A stretch of DNA of 64,000 bases, taken from positions 62,001 to 126,000 of the forward strand of contig JAQGBZ010000057.1 in assembly GCA_034687125.1 (NCBI GenBank), written 5' to 3'. The notes below the pieces were generated by a model that saw nothing but the letters and a program-made list of their open reading frames with translations, made no database searches and had not been told where the DNA came from. The DNA is from Neelides folsomi (lineage: Eukaryota > Arthropoda > Collembola > Neelipleona > Neelidae). How positions within the stretch are numbered: the stretch's first letter is position 1; every line of letters begins with the position of its first letter. Positions 24,521 to 38,800 of this stretch are shown here, one piece after another. The translations under genes and the position numbers were made by a program.

Positions 24521-27500
24521 TTTGTTTATCTTTTCCTCCGACACGAAAGTCCGAATCTTGTATAAATACCACAACTTTCAATCCATTTTTTTCTTTCTTT
24601 GCTCTCCACACAAACTTTCGTTTATAAACTTTTGTACGTATTTTTATTAATGGCTATAATCATTATGCATTTATCAACTTTATACACCTGAGATCACAAC
24701 ACAACTCTAATATTAATATCTTAAATATTCCACTTATAAATACTACTTTAACAATCCCCATAAATATCAACCTGTACATGGTTTATATGGTCTAATGCAT
24801 AAATATCTAAAATGGTAAAATGATATATTGTTATCAAGCTACAATGCAACGTGATTGAGTTAAACTGTAATTTATTTTAAACACTGAATTCACTCTGCAT
24901 GCGGATTGAGTTAGAATAAAAACGGAGGGGGAGATAAAAAACCGTGGAAAGCTACTTAAGGACATTTCACTACTAAAGGAAAGAAAATAAATGTGAAATG
25001 GAAATGAAAGGGATTTAAGAGCTTGAGATCTCCTACGATGATCATATTATTGTTACGATGAGATATTTCATGGCCATCGTCTCTCCATTTCTCTTCCGAC
25101 CCAATAACTCCGGCGGACTCTCAGTGGAGTCAGGAGGGACTTAGAGGACCAGCTGAGACTCCCGGAGCTTCCTTTTTTTTTACCCCAAATACTCTTTTGC
25201 TATAAGGTTAATGGTATTTTTAATCGACTGATTCTCTCCTCTCGATTTGGAATAAAATAATGGGAAATGGGACTCTCTCACTGTTGGGTGGCTAACCCCT
25301 TTTTATGAACCTTTACTACATTTTTTACATTTCTTTCTTTTACTTATAGCTCCTGAAGTAATTCCCACTTTCATTTACCATTTACAAGGAGGGAGTTGAT
25401 GGAGTTAAACATGTAGAGTTAATAAGGAAAAGGGAGTTGATTTGTATCCGGAGCTCCTGGAGGAGTCAAAAAGGCTAAGTGCAGTAGAGCTCTTGGATGC
25501 AGATCTCACTTCAAGATATCCACCTTTGGAAATTGAAATGATGGGAAGAGTGTAATTTTACTCTTGTAAAAGAGTTGTGGCCGGACGGAGCAAGAGATTG
25601 AAGGATCATAATAACCCCTTAACACTATATATGTATGTACAATGATGATGATGGTGATAATGGTGATAATGGAGTCCCAGGCTACCTTAGCTCCGAGTTC
25701 CTTTCAAATGTAGAATGTGTGTTTGTGAAGGAGCTCTCTGGACCCTCAACCTTAAAATAAAAGGAAAAATTTACACTGCATCATCCTAGCCCTCATCAAA
25801 TTTGGACAGTGTTTAAAACTTCAATAACTCCGTTTCCTCCCTCCTGGAGCGAATTTGTAAAGGGAATTCAACCTTTTGCTTATTGTTGCACTCCCCACCT
25901 TCATCTCTATACTTCCACTATATACCAAAATATAAGTACATTAAATACATAGAATTCGTAAATATACTCGTACTTACAAAAACGAAGTTATTATTACACA
26001 CTACCATTAGGTAGCTCTCCTTCAATATAAGTCTATGACTAACTAAGTTATGAACATGGCAATGCCATCAGATAATGCGAATACAAATAATTCTTTTTTG
26101 TAAAGAACACAAAAAACATTGTGTTTTAATGTAAGTATATGAGAACAATTGGACAAATTCGCCTGTTCTGTGTGATTGTGGGAAAAAGATAGAACGCCGA
26201 GGATAAGCACAAGCCTTGGTGTTTAATAGTGAAAGAATGAGTTTCAAAACTGAGAAATTCATACACTTGAAAAATGAACAATTTTGGTGTTGATTCATTC
26301 TTCGAAGGTTTTCTGTTTTCTTAAGGTCCTAATGCACAATAAGTTTTAAAAAGGACGAGACGGTGAGGATGTTCAGGTTAATGTGGTGGAGAAATTTCCT
26401 TTGTGTGTTCCTTTCGACGAGTGGTTTGTATAAAAGGATGTTCCATTTAGTTGGGAGGGTCGGAGAAAAAGATGATGAGAGCCTTTGGAACAATCTGAGC
26501 CACTCAGCCTAATATCTCTGTTTCAAACTCCTCGTCTTCTCCTTTACGTCTCATCTTTCTTAACTCGTCTTCGCTCCTGTGTTTGTCGAGATGGAGTGTT
26601 GGAGAGGAAGGAAAAACAAACGAAAGAATTTTATAATACATTATATCTAACATTATTTTATAATAAATGTGTGTAATATGGGATTTGTTTCATATATTTT
26701 ATTTTCATGATCCTCACAAAATAATCTCTTGAGAGTTGTAAACTAATAGAATTAATTAGAAAAATTTTGTTCATTGTTCTTTTACGGCTTCGGAGGCCAA
26801 ATTAGATTATTTTACTCTTATATAAAAAGGAAGAATGGCCGTTAACGAACATTCACGACTTCCCCATTATGTAATATGTATCAAGGGGATTTTATAACTT
26901 TGAAAATGCAAAGATGTTACACACTATGGGTATGTTTAATTTGCGAACCATGTCCTACATGAAATTATTGAGTTCTTTTTGCGAATAATCGCGGAAAGAA
27001 TTTCGAGCAGCTCGAAACCATTCGCCATCACTTTATTATGGAAATAGATGGGAGGGAAGGAAGAAAATGTGAGAATATTAATGTACACATTAGATTGAAA
27101 AGTTTTGGAATAGCTCAAATAATTATTTAGATTAGTTTGAAAGAGAAAGTTGAAGGAATTGGCGGACTTTTCTTTACACCCAAATCTCCCCTCATATAAT
27201 ATTTGCATTGAACAAGGGATTTATGCAAATAGACGGTTACAAGTATTTGAAAGTTCAACAAAAAGAATTTCTTTGGAAAGTCTGTTACGAGCACAGCCAC
27301 CTAATCTATATATTTCCCCTATGTTAGCCAATCCACCATTACTTCACATCTTTCTATAATAGTGAAAAGAACAACAAAGTTAAAAAACGGGATATTGGAG
27401 GAATTAAGTTTAGGATGGGCAGGAACTGACAAAACACATCCAGCTTACAAAAAAGATAAAAAAAAGTGAATGAAAGCGATCATATTACTATATCTAGTTA

Positions 27501-29428
27501 AATATTTAATACTAAAGATAGATAAAACGGAAATTCGAGGAAATCTTGGTTAAAAAATTCCCGCTGACAAAGCATACACTGATACACTTATTCGCACACT
27601 ACATGAAACATAGACGTAATTCTTATGTTTTATATCAAAAAAGATGTTCGATATGTCTACTATACATTGGATTCTCAATAAATATATTTATTATAGACGA
27701 CATTTACCTCCTCCCAAGATTTATTTGAAAGGGAATGAAATATTTTGAAGAAGTTCTTGAGGGCGCGTCCAGTCTCAAAATTTCAAATTCCTCCTCCCTA
27801 TTCGATCAGTAGTGGGGAAAGAAGAAGTTAAAAGTATCCGAAATAAGATTTCAGGGTAAGATTGAAGCTATCGGAGTAAAAAAAAGAAGTCCGATAGCCG
27901 GGAGTTGGGGAGAGATAGGGAATTCACGTACAGACCGTGTATGATTCTATTTGGCCGTTTAGCGGGATAGCTTAAGCCCTCTCAAACCCTTTTCCTTCCT
28001 CCGAAGGAAGTTGAATGTATTGGTTGAAGGAGGATTTTTAGGATTGCGCTTCGGCTTAGGAGCCGGCTTTACGAGGCTTACAGGCAGGTGGATGGAGTGC
28101 GATGAGGGAAAACCACTGAGGGTGGCACACAACCTCGTCAGTCCAACCTTCGCTCTGCTACCGCACGGACCTTCTCTCCCTCACTCTGCCTCAATACAAC
28201 AATTGATCAATCTCCCAGAGAACATCTTCCCATTGTTCGAGTCCAAAACTCCCCTCGTGATTCCTCCGGAGGCTAATTAAACTTCATTAATACTCGTCTC
28301 ATTAACGACCATCAAATCTCAGCAGCAGTGCAGGAGTTTATTATTATTCTCCATTCCTCCACTCCGAGACTCCTTTCAAGACTTTCAACCCTCTCAACAC
28401 AAGGAATTTGATCCAACATCATTGGACATTGGTGAAGAGAAAAAGTGGAAAAGAGTGAACACAAGTGAAAAAAATCTGTGCTTTTTGGCCAGCTCGCTCT
28501 TGGAGAGAATAATACAACACGGAACTTTAATTATTGTTCTCACACAAATCCACTTTTAAACAAGATTGATTTAATTCTTTCCGGATAAAGGCTACAGTCG
28601 TTGATAAAGAGAAAAGGCGTTTAATCAAGGGATAAGGAAGTGCCGGGGAAGTTTTAGGAACCGAGTGGTAAACATTTCTGCTAACATTGGAGAATTCCCT
28701 TTGCAATCCTCATCTTCTATTCAGCATTCTTCCCCCATACTACTCATACACTCCCTTTTGAGTTCCTGCATGTGTGAGGAAGCCGCTAATTAGACATTAA
28801 AACTTCACCTGAAGATCCCCGAAAACTTTGGCACAGTGGCCTATATTGTGAGCTCTAGGAAATTGAAAGTGGGTTTAAAATACAACCACACTTGGGAGTG
28901 ATTAAAGAAGGTGAACAAAATGAGTGGCGGGAATTTGAGAATGCAAAAACAACAGTGAAGATCCTCGAGTGAATTGAATTACACAGACCATGAGATAACT
29001 TATGTATACAGATATACTAGATTTCCATCTTTGTGAGGTCTTCAATAATAGAGAAGGAAAATCTTCCGTGGTTTGAACTCAGCACATCTCCCATACAATA
29101 CCAATATAAGTATTAAAAAATTTCTGAATAGTTAAAATACCCGCCCGAAGGTTCTCATACTTTTCCTTCAAAATTCGTACCGGGAGTATGGGAATCTGCA
29201 TAGGAAATAACATTTGAGCAAAAGTTTCAACTGTCCTCCAACAACATTCAAAATTTCCTAACTTATGAACGTTGAAGGGATAAGTGAAGAAGTTAGCGGC
29301 GGCAGTGGCAAGTTGCCACTCGAACTCAATCCACGAATTGTTCTTCGCTAAAAACACCCAAAGACAAACTCATATTCTTCATCCCTCGTCTTAAACAGTA
29401 AAGTGGCCTTTATAAGGAAATAAATAGA

Positions 29429-29436
29429 TATAAAAA
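29429..29436 (+). promoter_or_regulatory. TATA-like element upstream of the CLCA start
   Basis: TATAAAAA occurs about 120 bp before the first ATG of the CLCA frame. No convincing initiator lies at the usual distance; the nearest TCAGAG at 29472-29477 is too far. In DNA this AT-rich the match may be chance, and a leader exon further upstream would make it irrelevant. Confidence 0.2.
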
Positions 29437-29557
29437 GTTTGCAAAGAGCCCCGCGCGTATCTCAAAGATATTCAGAGGAAGATAGATGGTGAAGTTGATT
29501 TGAAAGTCAAACCTACTCAACCGTCATAAAAAAACTCTACACATAAAAACGTTCAAA

Positions 29558-29827
29558 ATGGAAAAGGTGAGGAAAGTGGAAAGAAAAATGACACATGGAG
29601 TTGACAACGACGGACCGTTGGACACTTTAAGACCCGGGAAAACTCAAACAGCGTGGCGAATGAAAAGTGCGATTTCTTTTACGCTTCTTTTGCTTCTTCC
29701 CTCGCTCCTCTCACCCGTTTCGGCCCTCGTTCGGATCAATGAAGGCGGTGGATACGAAGAGCTCGTTGTGTCCATTGGAAAGGAAGTCCCTCCTATAGCA
29801 TGTCAACAGCTCATCCAGAATATACAG
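29558..29827 (+). CDS. CLCA exon 1, signal peptide and domain start
   Basis: Encodes residues 1-90 and ends in phase 0 at CAG/GTGGGT. The first ATG (29558) has the better initiation context (AAAATGG) but would leave a 34-residue polar leader before the hydrophobic stretch. The second in-frame ATG at 29660 (residue 35) starts a textbook signal peptide, MKSAISFTLLLLLPS, with likely cleavage after VSA at residue 56. The mature start LVRINEGGGYEEL matches the beginning of the CLCA N-terminal domain. Initiation at 29660 is the more economical reading for a secreted protein; the sequence does not decide. Confidence 0.85.
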
Positions 29828-32800
29828 GTGGGTCAGTTTTTTGTATTCTCCGTGTTATTTATTGGCACTCAGGAGGTGCTCTTGGGAGTTTCCCATTCAC
29901 CATCATTACAACTACTTAAAATATACGCGTCCATCTCTCCCTATTTACGATACAACATGAGTGAAGGGAGAACCGCAATTACATGGGCAGAAAACAGAGG
30001 TTTCATTATCTCGGAAATCCAATGAATTCAAATGGGCCTTTATAAATCCTTTATTGGTCGTGGAGTGAGAGAAAAGTCCACATAAAACTCATTTACTGTC
30101 ATCGTCATCATGTGTGTCTTTCCCATCAACTTCTGCTTTTTTATTCGCCCTTATTAGTTATTATTGTAGATTGTGGGACAGTTGGGACGGGTCTTATAGG
30201 GAACTCTTTATTTACCCAAACGCGCACGGAAGAATTCTGGGAAATAAATAAGTTGGACCGCGTCGGTTTTTTCTCATGGCCTTCTGCTTTTATATAGTTA
30301 GAACTAAATATTTACAACGTTTTTGGGATGGAGATTAGAGGGAAAATTTAAGAATCTCGTTATTCTCATTATGGGTCTCTTTAGTATTATATATAATAGT
30401 AATTGTATACCCGTCCTGTTCATTCTTCTCTTGAGGGTGACTCTTAATGAGAGGACATCGTCGGGTTTCGACCGTCGGGCAAAAAGGACTATAATAAAAT
30501 AATATAATTATTATTACGGAGTTCAAAGTAGAAAGCTCGGGGCGGTTGTGTGTGGATTTGGCTTTTCAGACTCGTTTTCATAGTAAAAATCATGAGTTTA
30601 CAAGCTCTTTTTACTACTTTGGTCACCATTAGGTATGATCTATCTGACCAAGTTGACATTTCGAATGGACCATAAAGATTGGGGAAAAGTGGTCGAACAA
30701 CCGAAAGCTCCACCACCACCATCGTCGTCCACTCTTCATATTCTTCTGTATTAATCCGCTACATCGCACCGAGAAGTACAGAGAGGATATCTGAGAGCTG
30801 CGAGAGTAAAATGCTCGCCCTGGTGTTGCTCACCTTACCACGCCGACTGATAATGCACACGACCAAATATGTAGGAGGAGAATGGACTGGGCACATAAAC
30901 CCTAACTATACTTTAATATTCCTCCTAACTTATCTTTATGAGTCGTCTTCTCCCATTGCATGGCGCGGGCCAGGAGAAACGTCATGCATAATATGCATAA
31001 AGGGCTTGACATTATTAGCTAAAGACCTGAGATTTCCCTCAGTCTTAATAAATCCTTATCTCAGAGTCCAGTTTGGGGATAAATAAAATGGGAATCTCCT
31101 CATCTTAACGGAGGCAGGAACATTCATGCAGATGTACATAGAGGAAGCAGATGAAAATCCCTAACACATTCCCTTTCATTTTTACTTTTACCATGTAAAG
31201 GATATGAAGACGGTCTCGTAATAATCATCCCTTGGCTCGAGTGGAATAGGAATAGGAAGAGAGAAAAAACACTAGGGATCAGATTTCGACAGCAATGGTC
31301 TCCATATATAATTTCATCTCTCTCAAAGTCCATTCGAGTGCATTAGGGTCTTCGGTGAGTGAAGACTTTAAGCAACGATTTGCCGTGCCACAATTTCGAG
31401 AGCATAGATAATATTAGAAAAATGTTGAGTGTGATAAAGAGGAGATATAAGTTAGAAAATAGGGGACTTTGCCTGTGCTTTACTTTTCATCAGCTTCACT
31501 TTAGTCATCTCCTTCTGTCCGGAAAGACGTCTGGAGAATGAAGAGCCACCTTCGCACTTCCACCCTCCGCTCTCAATCATCTCCTCTGTTGATTTTCCGT
31601 CTCACTTCAAGAGATGAACAAAACAAAGAGGAAATTGAATCTTTTCAAATCTTAGGTATCTAAACTGTGCATAATATATTGTGGAAAAATCTTTGACTGT
31701 AATTCTATCCGTACATCTGCAGTTCATGAAACCAAACAATAATAAGAGAAATATCTGTAGAATAAATACCATACGTGTAGTGAGTACAGTCTTAGATAAA
31801 GTTTAGAGGGATAATTTATAAGCTTTCTTCGTGACGTTCATTGGCCCTATCGTCTTCATTTCTCCTATCTTCTCTCATCTTTAATTTTGCAAAGATACAT
31901 TTCACACATTTAATATATTTGCAATTGTAAGGAAAGGGTTCGGAAGTTAACTTAAAATTTAAACATTTTCCTCGTCTCATTTCCTTCTTTTCAATTGAAA
32001 GTCACGTAAATAGTAACGGTAGTTTTGTATACTACAATTTTACAATCTACTGATGTGTTATAAATTTCTTCCAGAGTTGGATGAAAATAATAGTTTTCTC
32101 GATGAGAGCTATATGATGCTATACAAGTAATACAAGTAATATTTTAGTAATATTTCTAAAGGCTCCAGACTGAAGTAATAGAATACGTGTAAATCAATTG
32201 AGTCATGGTGGCATAAGCAGTTGTATTATTACAACATGGATCCCATAATTTCAGTTTTATGTTCCGCCATCGTTTCTCCATTTCTTCTCACACCCCTCCA
32301 TCATCGGCGGCGGCGGCGGAGGATTAAAATGTTGAGTGAATAAATAGAGAATTCCCTCGTATTTAACTACGGAAGTTTGAGAGGTCGTGGTGGAGAATTC
32401 AAGTTAGCTCATTGAGAGTCGATTAACAAGTACACGTATAAAGTTTAATATAAATAAAATACCCCTTCGAGTTTCGACCCACAACTGCCGGAGATCCAAA
32501 AGGAGTTGAAATGCTAACACACATTTCTACTTAATAAATATTACTGATATTACACTTTTAGTTAGGAGTAATAATGACTATACATAGGGAGTGGTAATAG
32601 GGAAAAGTTCTTTATAAAAACGTCCCTAAAAGCCCCTTGCAAGATGAGTCCGTTGAGTCGGTCGAGGCGTCGAGTGAGGAACTTTTCATTAAGTAAAGAC
32701 TTATGGGATTCCTCCAAGACTCCAAGTTTCAAAAGGCATAATATCAAGGCATAAGACATAGAGTGGGGGGAATTATCCCGACCGGGCCTATTCGTGAGGT

Positions 32801-35800
32801 GTAATAATAATAGAGGAGACGAAGAACGAATCCTTTTTACAACACAACTCTCCTCGAATGTGAAATGAAGCGACAGGAATGAATAGGTTCTAATTTGTCC
32901 ATAGAGAACTCAAATTATAAATCCAAATCTTCTCCAACTAAAAGGGCCGTAATTGAACTTGGTACGCGTGCTATTTACAAGCGGCATAATATGAAAGCAA
33001 GGGGGGACGTATGTATGCGGAACTCTGCAGTGGATCTTGGGAGTACTTGAGAAATTCCCTAAAAGCTCAAAGGAAGGTCGTGACTTCATATAGGGATGAG
33101 AGGGAGAGGTGCAAGCGAGTCAAAAGCGACATTTTTTATTGGATCTTTGTGGGGAGAGACATCGATATATTATCCAATATTATGTAATGGTTCTCTCAAT
33201 GTAGGGATTCGTACTTGGCTTTTGATTTACATTTATTACCCCACATTCACGTTCTTGGGCTCTCTTCGCCAATGCTGGGCGAAAGTGTGGGTGGCTATTT
33301 ATTACATTGCAAATCGTTGGGATGTCAACAAGTCTGCCTAGTTATTACCTCTATAGGCGCCCCTTTGATGAGACTCTGAGGATATATTGGAGGCTTTAGG
33401 AGAGTTGATCAATGGACAATATTATGCATAATGGAGATAGATACGCTTATTAGAAGTTGATTTCCGAGGGAGTTCAATAATCACTTGACTTTCCTTCGGC
33501 CACGCGAGGATATGGAGAGTTGGGACCAAACCTCATCGTCCCTATTGATCGTAAGGAGAAGAAGGGATTTAATGAGCAGTCCTATTTAGAATTTATATGG
33601 TCTTTTCCCCGGAGAAAAATGATGGCGAAGGCTGTACGGGAATTATTAAGTTGTTTCTGCCTCGCCAAATTTAAAGACCTGCCTTTTTCCTTCACAGTAT
33701 AATAAATGTATGTACGACCTCCACTTATCGCCACAAAAGATCAGAGCGATCCTATACATAATGCGAATAACCCATCTCTTTAAACCAAGAGCTTAATAAA
33801 CCCTTTCCTCAACAAAGGAAATTTCATTATTAAGATAATTTAGACATACACCCAAAGACACTACCAATGGGATGCCAATATCTCACACATACACACTCCA
33901 AACATTGGAGGAGTCTTCACCATAGCATAGAATGGCGCATATAATTGTAATAAAGGAAGTTTATAATATATTGTGAACATGAATTTCAAGACAGCTTGTC
34001 GTGATTCATCTCTCTCAACGTAGCACTTATTTATAAGGGCATTAAATATGGAGGTATCTGTTAATTGATAATGTCTCCCCTCATTTTCCACGTAGTGATT
34101 TTCATACTTTTCCAATAGCTCCGAGGAGCTTTTCAAACTCTACTTTGCATACTATTTTGCACTCTCGTGTCAGAATAATACCAACGCCTCCAAACCGCAT
34201 ATCCTTACAATTCCATTGTGAGCGAGCGTCTCTCCTTTTTGTTCTTCCAAATTATAAGGCACGAGTGAGAATTGCACTTATATTACTTTGCGCATTGTAC
34301 TTGCAAAATAAGCACACCAACGAAAGTTTGATTTTCCATAAATGTTTAACACGAGAGAGTCTAAAATTGTGTTTATTTAGCTATGCATTTGTGCTCATAA
34401 TTTCTCTTTTCTTACATTTACTTGATTGTACAAAGGTGTGAAAATGCAAATAGATTTTGAAGCTGTTTAAGTCAATGCCTGACATTAACTTATCTCTTTT
34501 GACTCATCTTCATTCACTCAACTTGACTCAAGTGGAGCGATGAAAAAAGGATTTTGAGAAAACATTGGAATATATAGCCAATATTGGAATATAGCAAACT
34601 ATCCCTTTTTTGTATCAAGTTTACTCTTCTGATAAAATTGTAGTAATATGGGAAATGTTTCTTTTCTCCTCTCAACCTTGTCGGAGGGTGAAAGACGGTC
34701 TTATTTTTCATATAAGAAAAATAGGGAGATTCAAACCAGGTCTTCCGACTCTTGACTTTTGTATGTGGCTCGAGTTCACCTCGCATGGGAAACATTTGAG
34801 AATTGCCGTGCAAAGTTTCATCCACTTCATTCATATTGTTTCCCTGAGTCTTTCCAACGTGGTTGTGCGTAAAAAGTTTCTTATCTCTCCACCTGTACAT
34901 TCTCAAATGTGTTACTTCAGGTGACACGAGGGTTTTTATTAACATAACTAAATTTATATATTTACTCACGGAAGGGGTTTTTAATGTTCAAGTACATCAG
35001 TTGGATGACTTGGAAGAGGCAAATGTAGAAAGTCAAAGACCGTTTTAAAATGATTACCCTAAAGAGCTATATGGATATTTCCCACTGCACGAAATCTCTC
35101 AAGATGACTCAAAGAGTAAAAACAAATTGACGTTGTTCGTCATATGTGGCAGTTGATTTGCATCTAATCTCCACACCAATCAGTTCATCTCTCTTGAGTT
35201 CCGTTTAAAGAAGGAAGAAAGGGATTTTGTCATTCCTCGTCCTCTTCTCCTTACACGCGAGGAGATGGGGAGTTTAAGCTCGCATTGCCATTCAAGTCTC
35301 CTTCTCCATGTGGAACTGTGAAAGAGATGTGGGGAGTTGTGGAGTTTCGGGGTGACACGGTGAGAGATGTGGAGGAAGTCGTGAGTCGAAGTGATGACAG
35401 CCCATGGGCTCCAATTGTCGACCCAACAGCGGACGCAAATTGAAAGCTCAAATACCCCTCAACGATTCCAGCGTCACCAAAGACGAGTCGAACTCACCAC
35501 GCCGTCCGACACGCTCGCTAAGAATCCCATCAATTCGAGATCCCAATACATTTAATATATTCCGAACATAGCTCCAATATAATGTATTTATTCCATACTT
35601 TATCTCTCGTATGCTTCACTTGACCAACAAAGCTTTAATAAAAAGCGATTCAACTTTTCAATTGCCTTGTTTACTCACTTGGCTCTCTTTACGAGCCCAT
35701 TTTCTTTTTTTTTCATTCACAATCGTCATTATTTTAGTTTTATTATCTTCTTACGCATCAGACAAATTTTTCAAATTTTTTAGAGATGATTTTTCTTTGC

Positions 35801-38800
35801 AATGGGCATTTACTATTTGAGTATTTGAGTGAGCCATGTGTGAAAATGTGAAGGTGTGAAAAATAATTTTCTCTTTACTCATCGAGAAATTAAAAATGGA
35901 AGTCGGTGTATGTGTAAACGTCTCGAATGTCTTTCGACCCATTTGCCTCACTACATTCAAATCTTCACGAGCTTTCATGTATTTTTTACATTCCCGCCCG
36001 GCCTTGTCTTTTCCCTCCACCCTGTTCTTTTTCATCTTCCCAACTTTATAAGTCCCATGAGGACTGCGTATCATATTTATTATGAAGATTTAAAACTCGA
36101 CGGAGACTGAGTGATCATAGGTAGATTTCAAATAGTAAAAAATAGTAAAAATTCTCCCTATGACTTTGCATTCATATTAAAACCGTTTCGTCTTTTTTAT
36201 GCTTCTTTCGCTCTTTCTTTTCTATTATCTCATTCTTGATGAATTGTAGAGATAGTGTAAAACATATGGATGATGATTTGGCCCTTAGGACACATGAATT
36301 TTCTCAACATTATCTTCCCATATGGATACAGTTGAAGAAATCTGCGAACAGTTCCAACATGCAATTTCCATTCATTCCAATCTCTCGAGGAGAAATTAGT
36401 GAGATGCGAATGTTTGCATATTGGTAGATGGAAATTGGAGGGCGATTAGATGAAATTATCCGAGGGGTAAGGCACCTGCCATGAACCAAAGACATAAGAA
36501 AGGAAGAAATGAAGGGAAATGGCCGTCCGACGTGGTCTGTCCATCCGCCCATCTCTTATTTTCCACCGGTCCATATCACTCCCATACGTCAAGGTGGAGT
36601 CCACCCAACACGGAGAGTAATGGGAAATAATGGTTGGAAGGTTTGGGTGCTTTACCGTAAAACCCTGTCAGGTTTTGTCATTCCGCATTAGAGGACGATT
36701 ACACAGCCGCCGCCGTTTGTTTTACTCTCATCAAAAGTTAGTCTTTCGAGTTTGAAGAACGGGACATTTGCCCAACTCTCTTTATATACACACAAAACTT
36801 GGATGGCTATTATTTTATTAATCTCCCGGACATACATACACACTCCACGGATTACGACAATGGAAGTTTAATAAGATACAATGATAAAACACACAAGCCA
36901 TTTCGATACTTCGATAGTGTTTCGTGGAAATGTAAAGATAGGATTGGCTGGTGATACGTTGCATTGAATTTGAGGATTTGAGAATTCAAAGCCCCCGGGT
37001 TCTTTTAACTTCTACAATCTCAATGGCCGGTGCGGTTCACTATTGTTGTTATCTAAAGAGTTATTAGTTTTCTTTCCCTGTGGTCGCCAGACTGGGAAGT
37101 CGGACGTCTCGTTTCAATTCCTTCTCACTAACTACAAATACAAAGAACTTTCGGAAGTTCGGGAGACGTTCACATCACAATGCAAATGATTCTTCCACCA
37201 CCACCAGCTGAAAGCTCCAAGCTAAAAGGAGGTGATGATGATAAATTTCATTACCATCGTGGAAGATGAAAAATTAAGCGAAGGGAAGCTACGAATTGTC
37301 ACTTGGATATTACCCTATTACTTACTACTTATTCAACAACTTGCATACAGAGTATGAGATTTTTTCTTCCAGACTCTTGACGCCTTTTCCTTAACGACCT
37401 ACAATTATGTTCGCCCCTCCTGAAGGAAGATAATTCTTTATCTGATTTCCTCTCCTTCCTCTCAATAGAAATGAATTTTGAAGAGCGAAAGAGAGGAATT
37501 TTATATACTGGAAGTATTATAGGGAATTTGAGAATTTATAAACTTCTCGAATCTTCACAAGTTCCTTCCAGGTGAGTCAATGAGACCTGAAGAGTCAGCC
37601 AAGTGGAGAAAGGGTTTGTATAAATACGTAGTCGACTAAAGTACATGTACCTGGTGACTTATTGCTCAAATTTCCCTTTAGTGTCCACTTACATACATAT
37701 TTTCCCTCTTTCCCACTTCATCTCTCGTCCTCATCTCAAGAGTGTCCTCCTCCCTTTTTGTCTCCCAACCATAAAATGACAGGGTTTTTTATCCAGACTT
37801 TTTAACGTTCCTTTGAGTTTCAACGGACGAGTCGATGAGTTGTCACGGTCCACATCCATTCCATTTCCCTCCCTTCGATCCCGAAGATAGCTTGGGCCGG
37901 ACATCTCCCTTGATGAGCCTTTTAGCTCTTCTTTTACACTCTTCCAGACGAGCTATGCAGTACATCACCTCCTCATTAAACGTGGCTATCTGACCAAGAA
38001 TCTCTGAGCTATTTTGGCTATGCTTTTGTCTAATAAATATAAATGAAGTGTCCTCCCTTACAAACAAGATTTCTCGAGTTTAAGACCATGTAATATAGCA
38101 GCATAGTCCATGGTTAAGATATTCGTATAGTCCATGTATGGTCCAAGAACCTTTTAAAATCTCTGAACAACGGACGCACTCTTCCTGTCCAAGGAAGTTG
38201 ATGGGAAGAGTTGGCTGCATTGTGAATGCAGTGTAGAAAACCACTGGCACTGGACCATCAGGTTTTCGGAATAGGCGCCTTTTTATCCTGGACTATTCCA
38301 TTGCATTATTATTGGAATTAAGTTCTTGTGGTCCATAGCATGGGATTTAACTTGGCGTGTTGATGATGTTACATATAAATATAGGAATGTATTAAAGAAC
38401 CTTCGACCTCATCGCCGTCATCCGGACGAGATCGGAGCTGGAGAAGAACTTCAGTTTGTATTTCATGTGACAGAAACACGCAGTTTAGGGCAAAGACCAG
38501 TTTGTCTGCCCACGTGGATCACGATCCCTCCACAGTCTCTACTTGATCCTTACCATTTTGTGGAGAGGATGAGAAAAGTTCTTAAAATCCATCCTTATTC
38601 CTATCGACTTGTAACACATGCAGCATCTCCAGATCTCGCAAAAGACTTTTGAATTGAAGGTGAATGGATGAGAGGAATCTCGCATTGGCGATTCCTCTCC
38701 AGTCTCTGCTTAACGGCTCGTCTCCCACTTTTATTGGGAACTAATGGACTCTCGGATTTTAAAAGAGGAAAACATATAGGGTATAGGATCTTTGAAGGTG

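Larger units (their letters stand above)
7566..29428. other. Long gene-poor region, no gene confirmed
   Basis: About 22 kb without a frame that I can assign to a protein family. The longest open frames here (117, 128 and 135 codons at 11326-11679 minus, 17926-18312 plus and 19060-19467 minus) show no recognisable domains and overlap rival frames. Exon-like short segments with splice-like borders occur at 12515-12586, 13535-13621 and 15712-15797, but they do not join in one phase. Two long imperfect hairpins and a CT microsatellite are listed separately. The last kilobases could hold untranslated 5' exons or the promoter of the CLCA gene. Confidence 0.5.

Noticed and set aside
29660-29662. Second in-frame ATG as the only CLCA start
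   Set aside because: Plausible for a secreted protein, but the first ATG at 29558 has the better context and the frame is open upstream, so I kept the longer form and noted the choice.
34514-34969. 151-codon minus-strand frame in intron 1 with an overlapping 104-codon + frame
   Set aside because: Composition follows local AT and Lys/Phe bias, no motif is recognised, and mirrored frames on both strands point to base composition.
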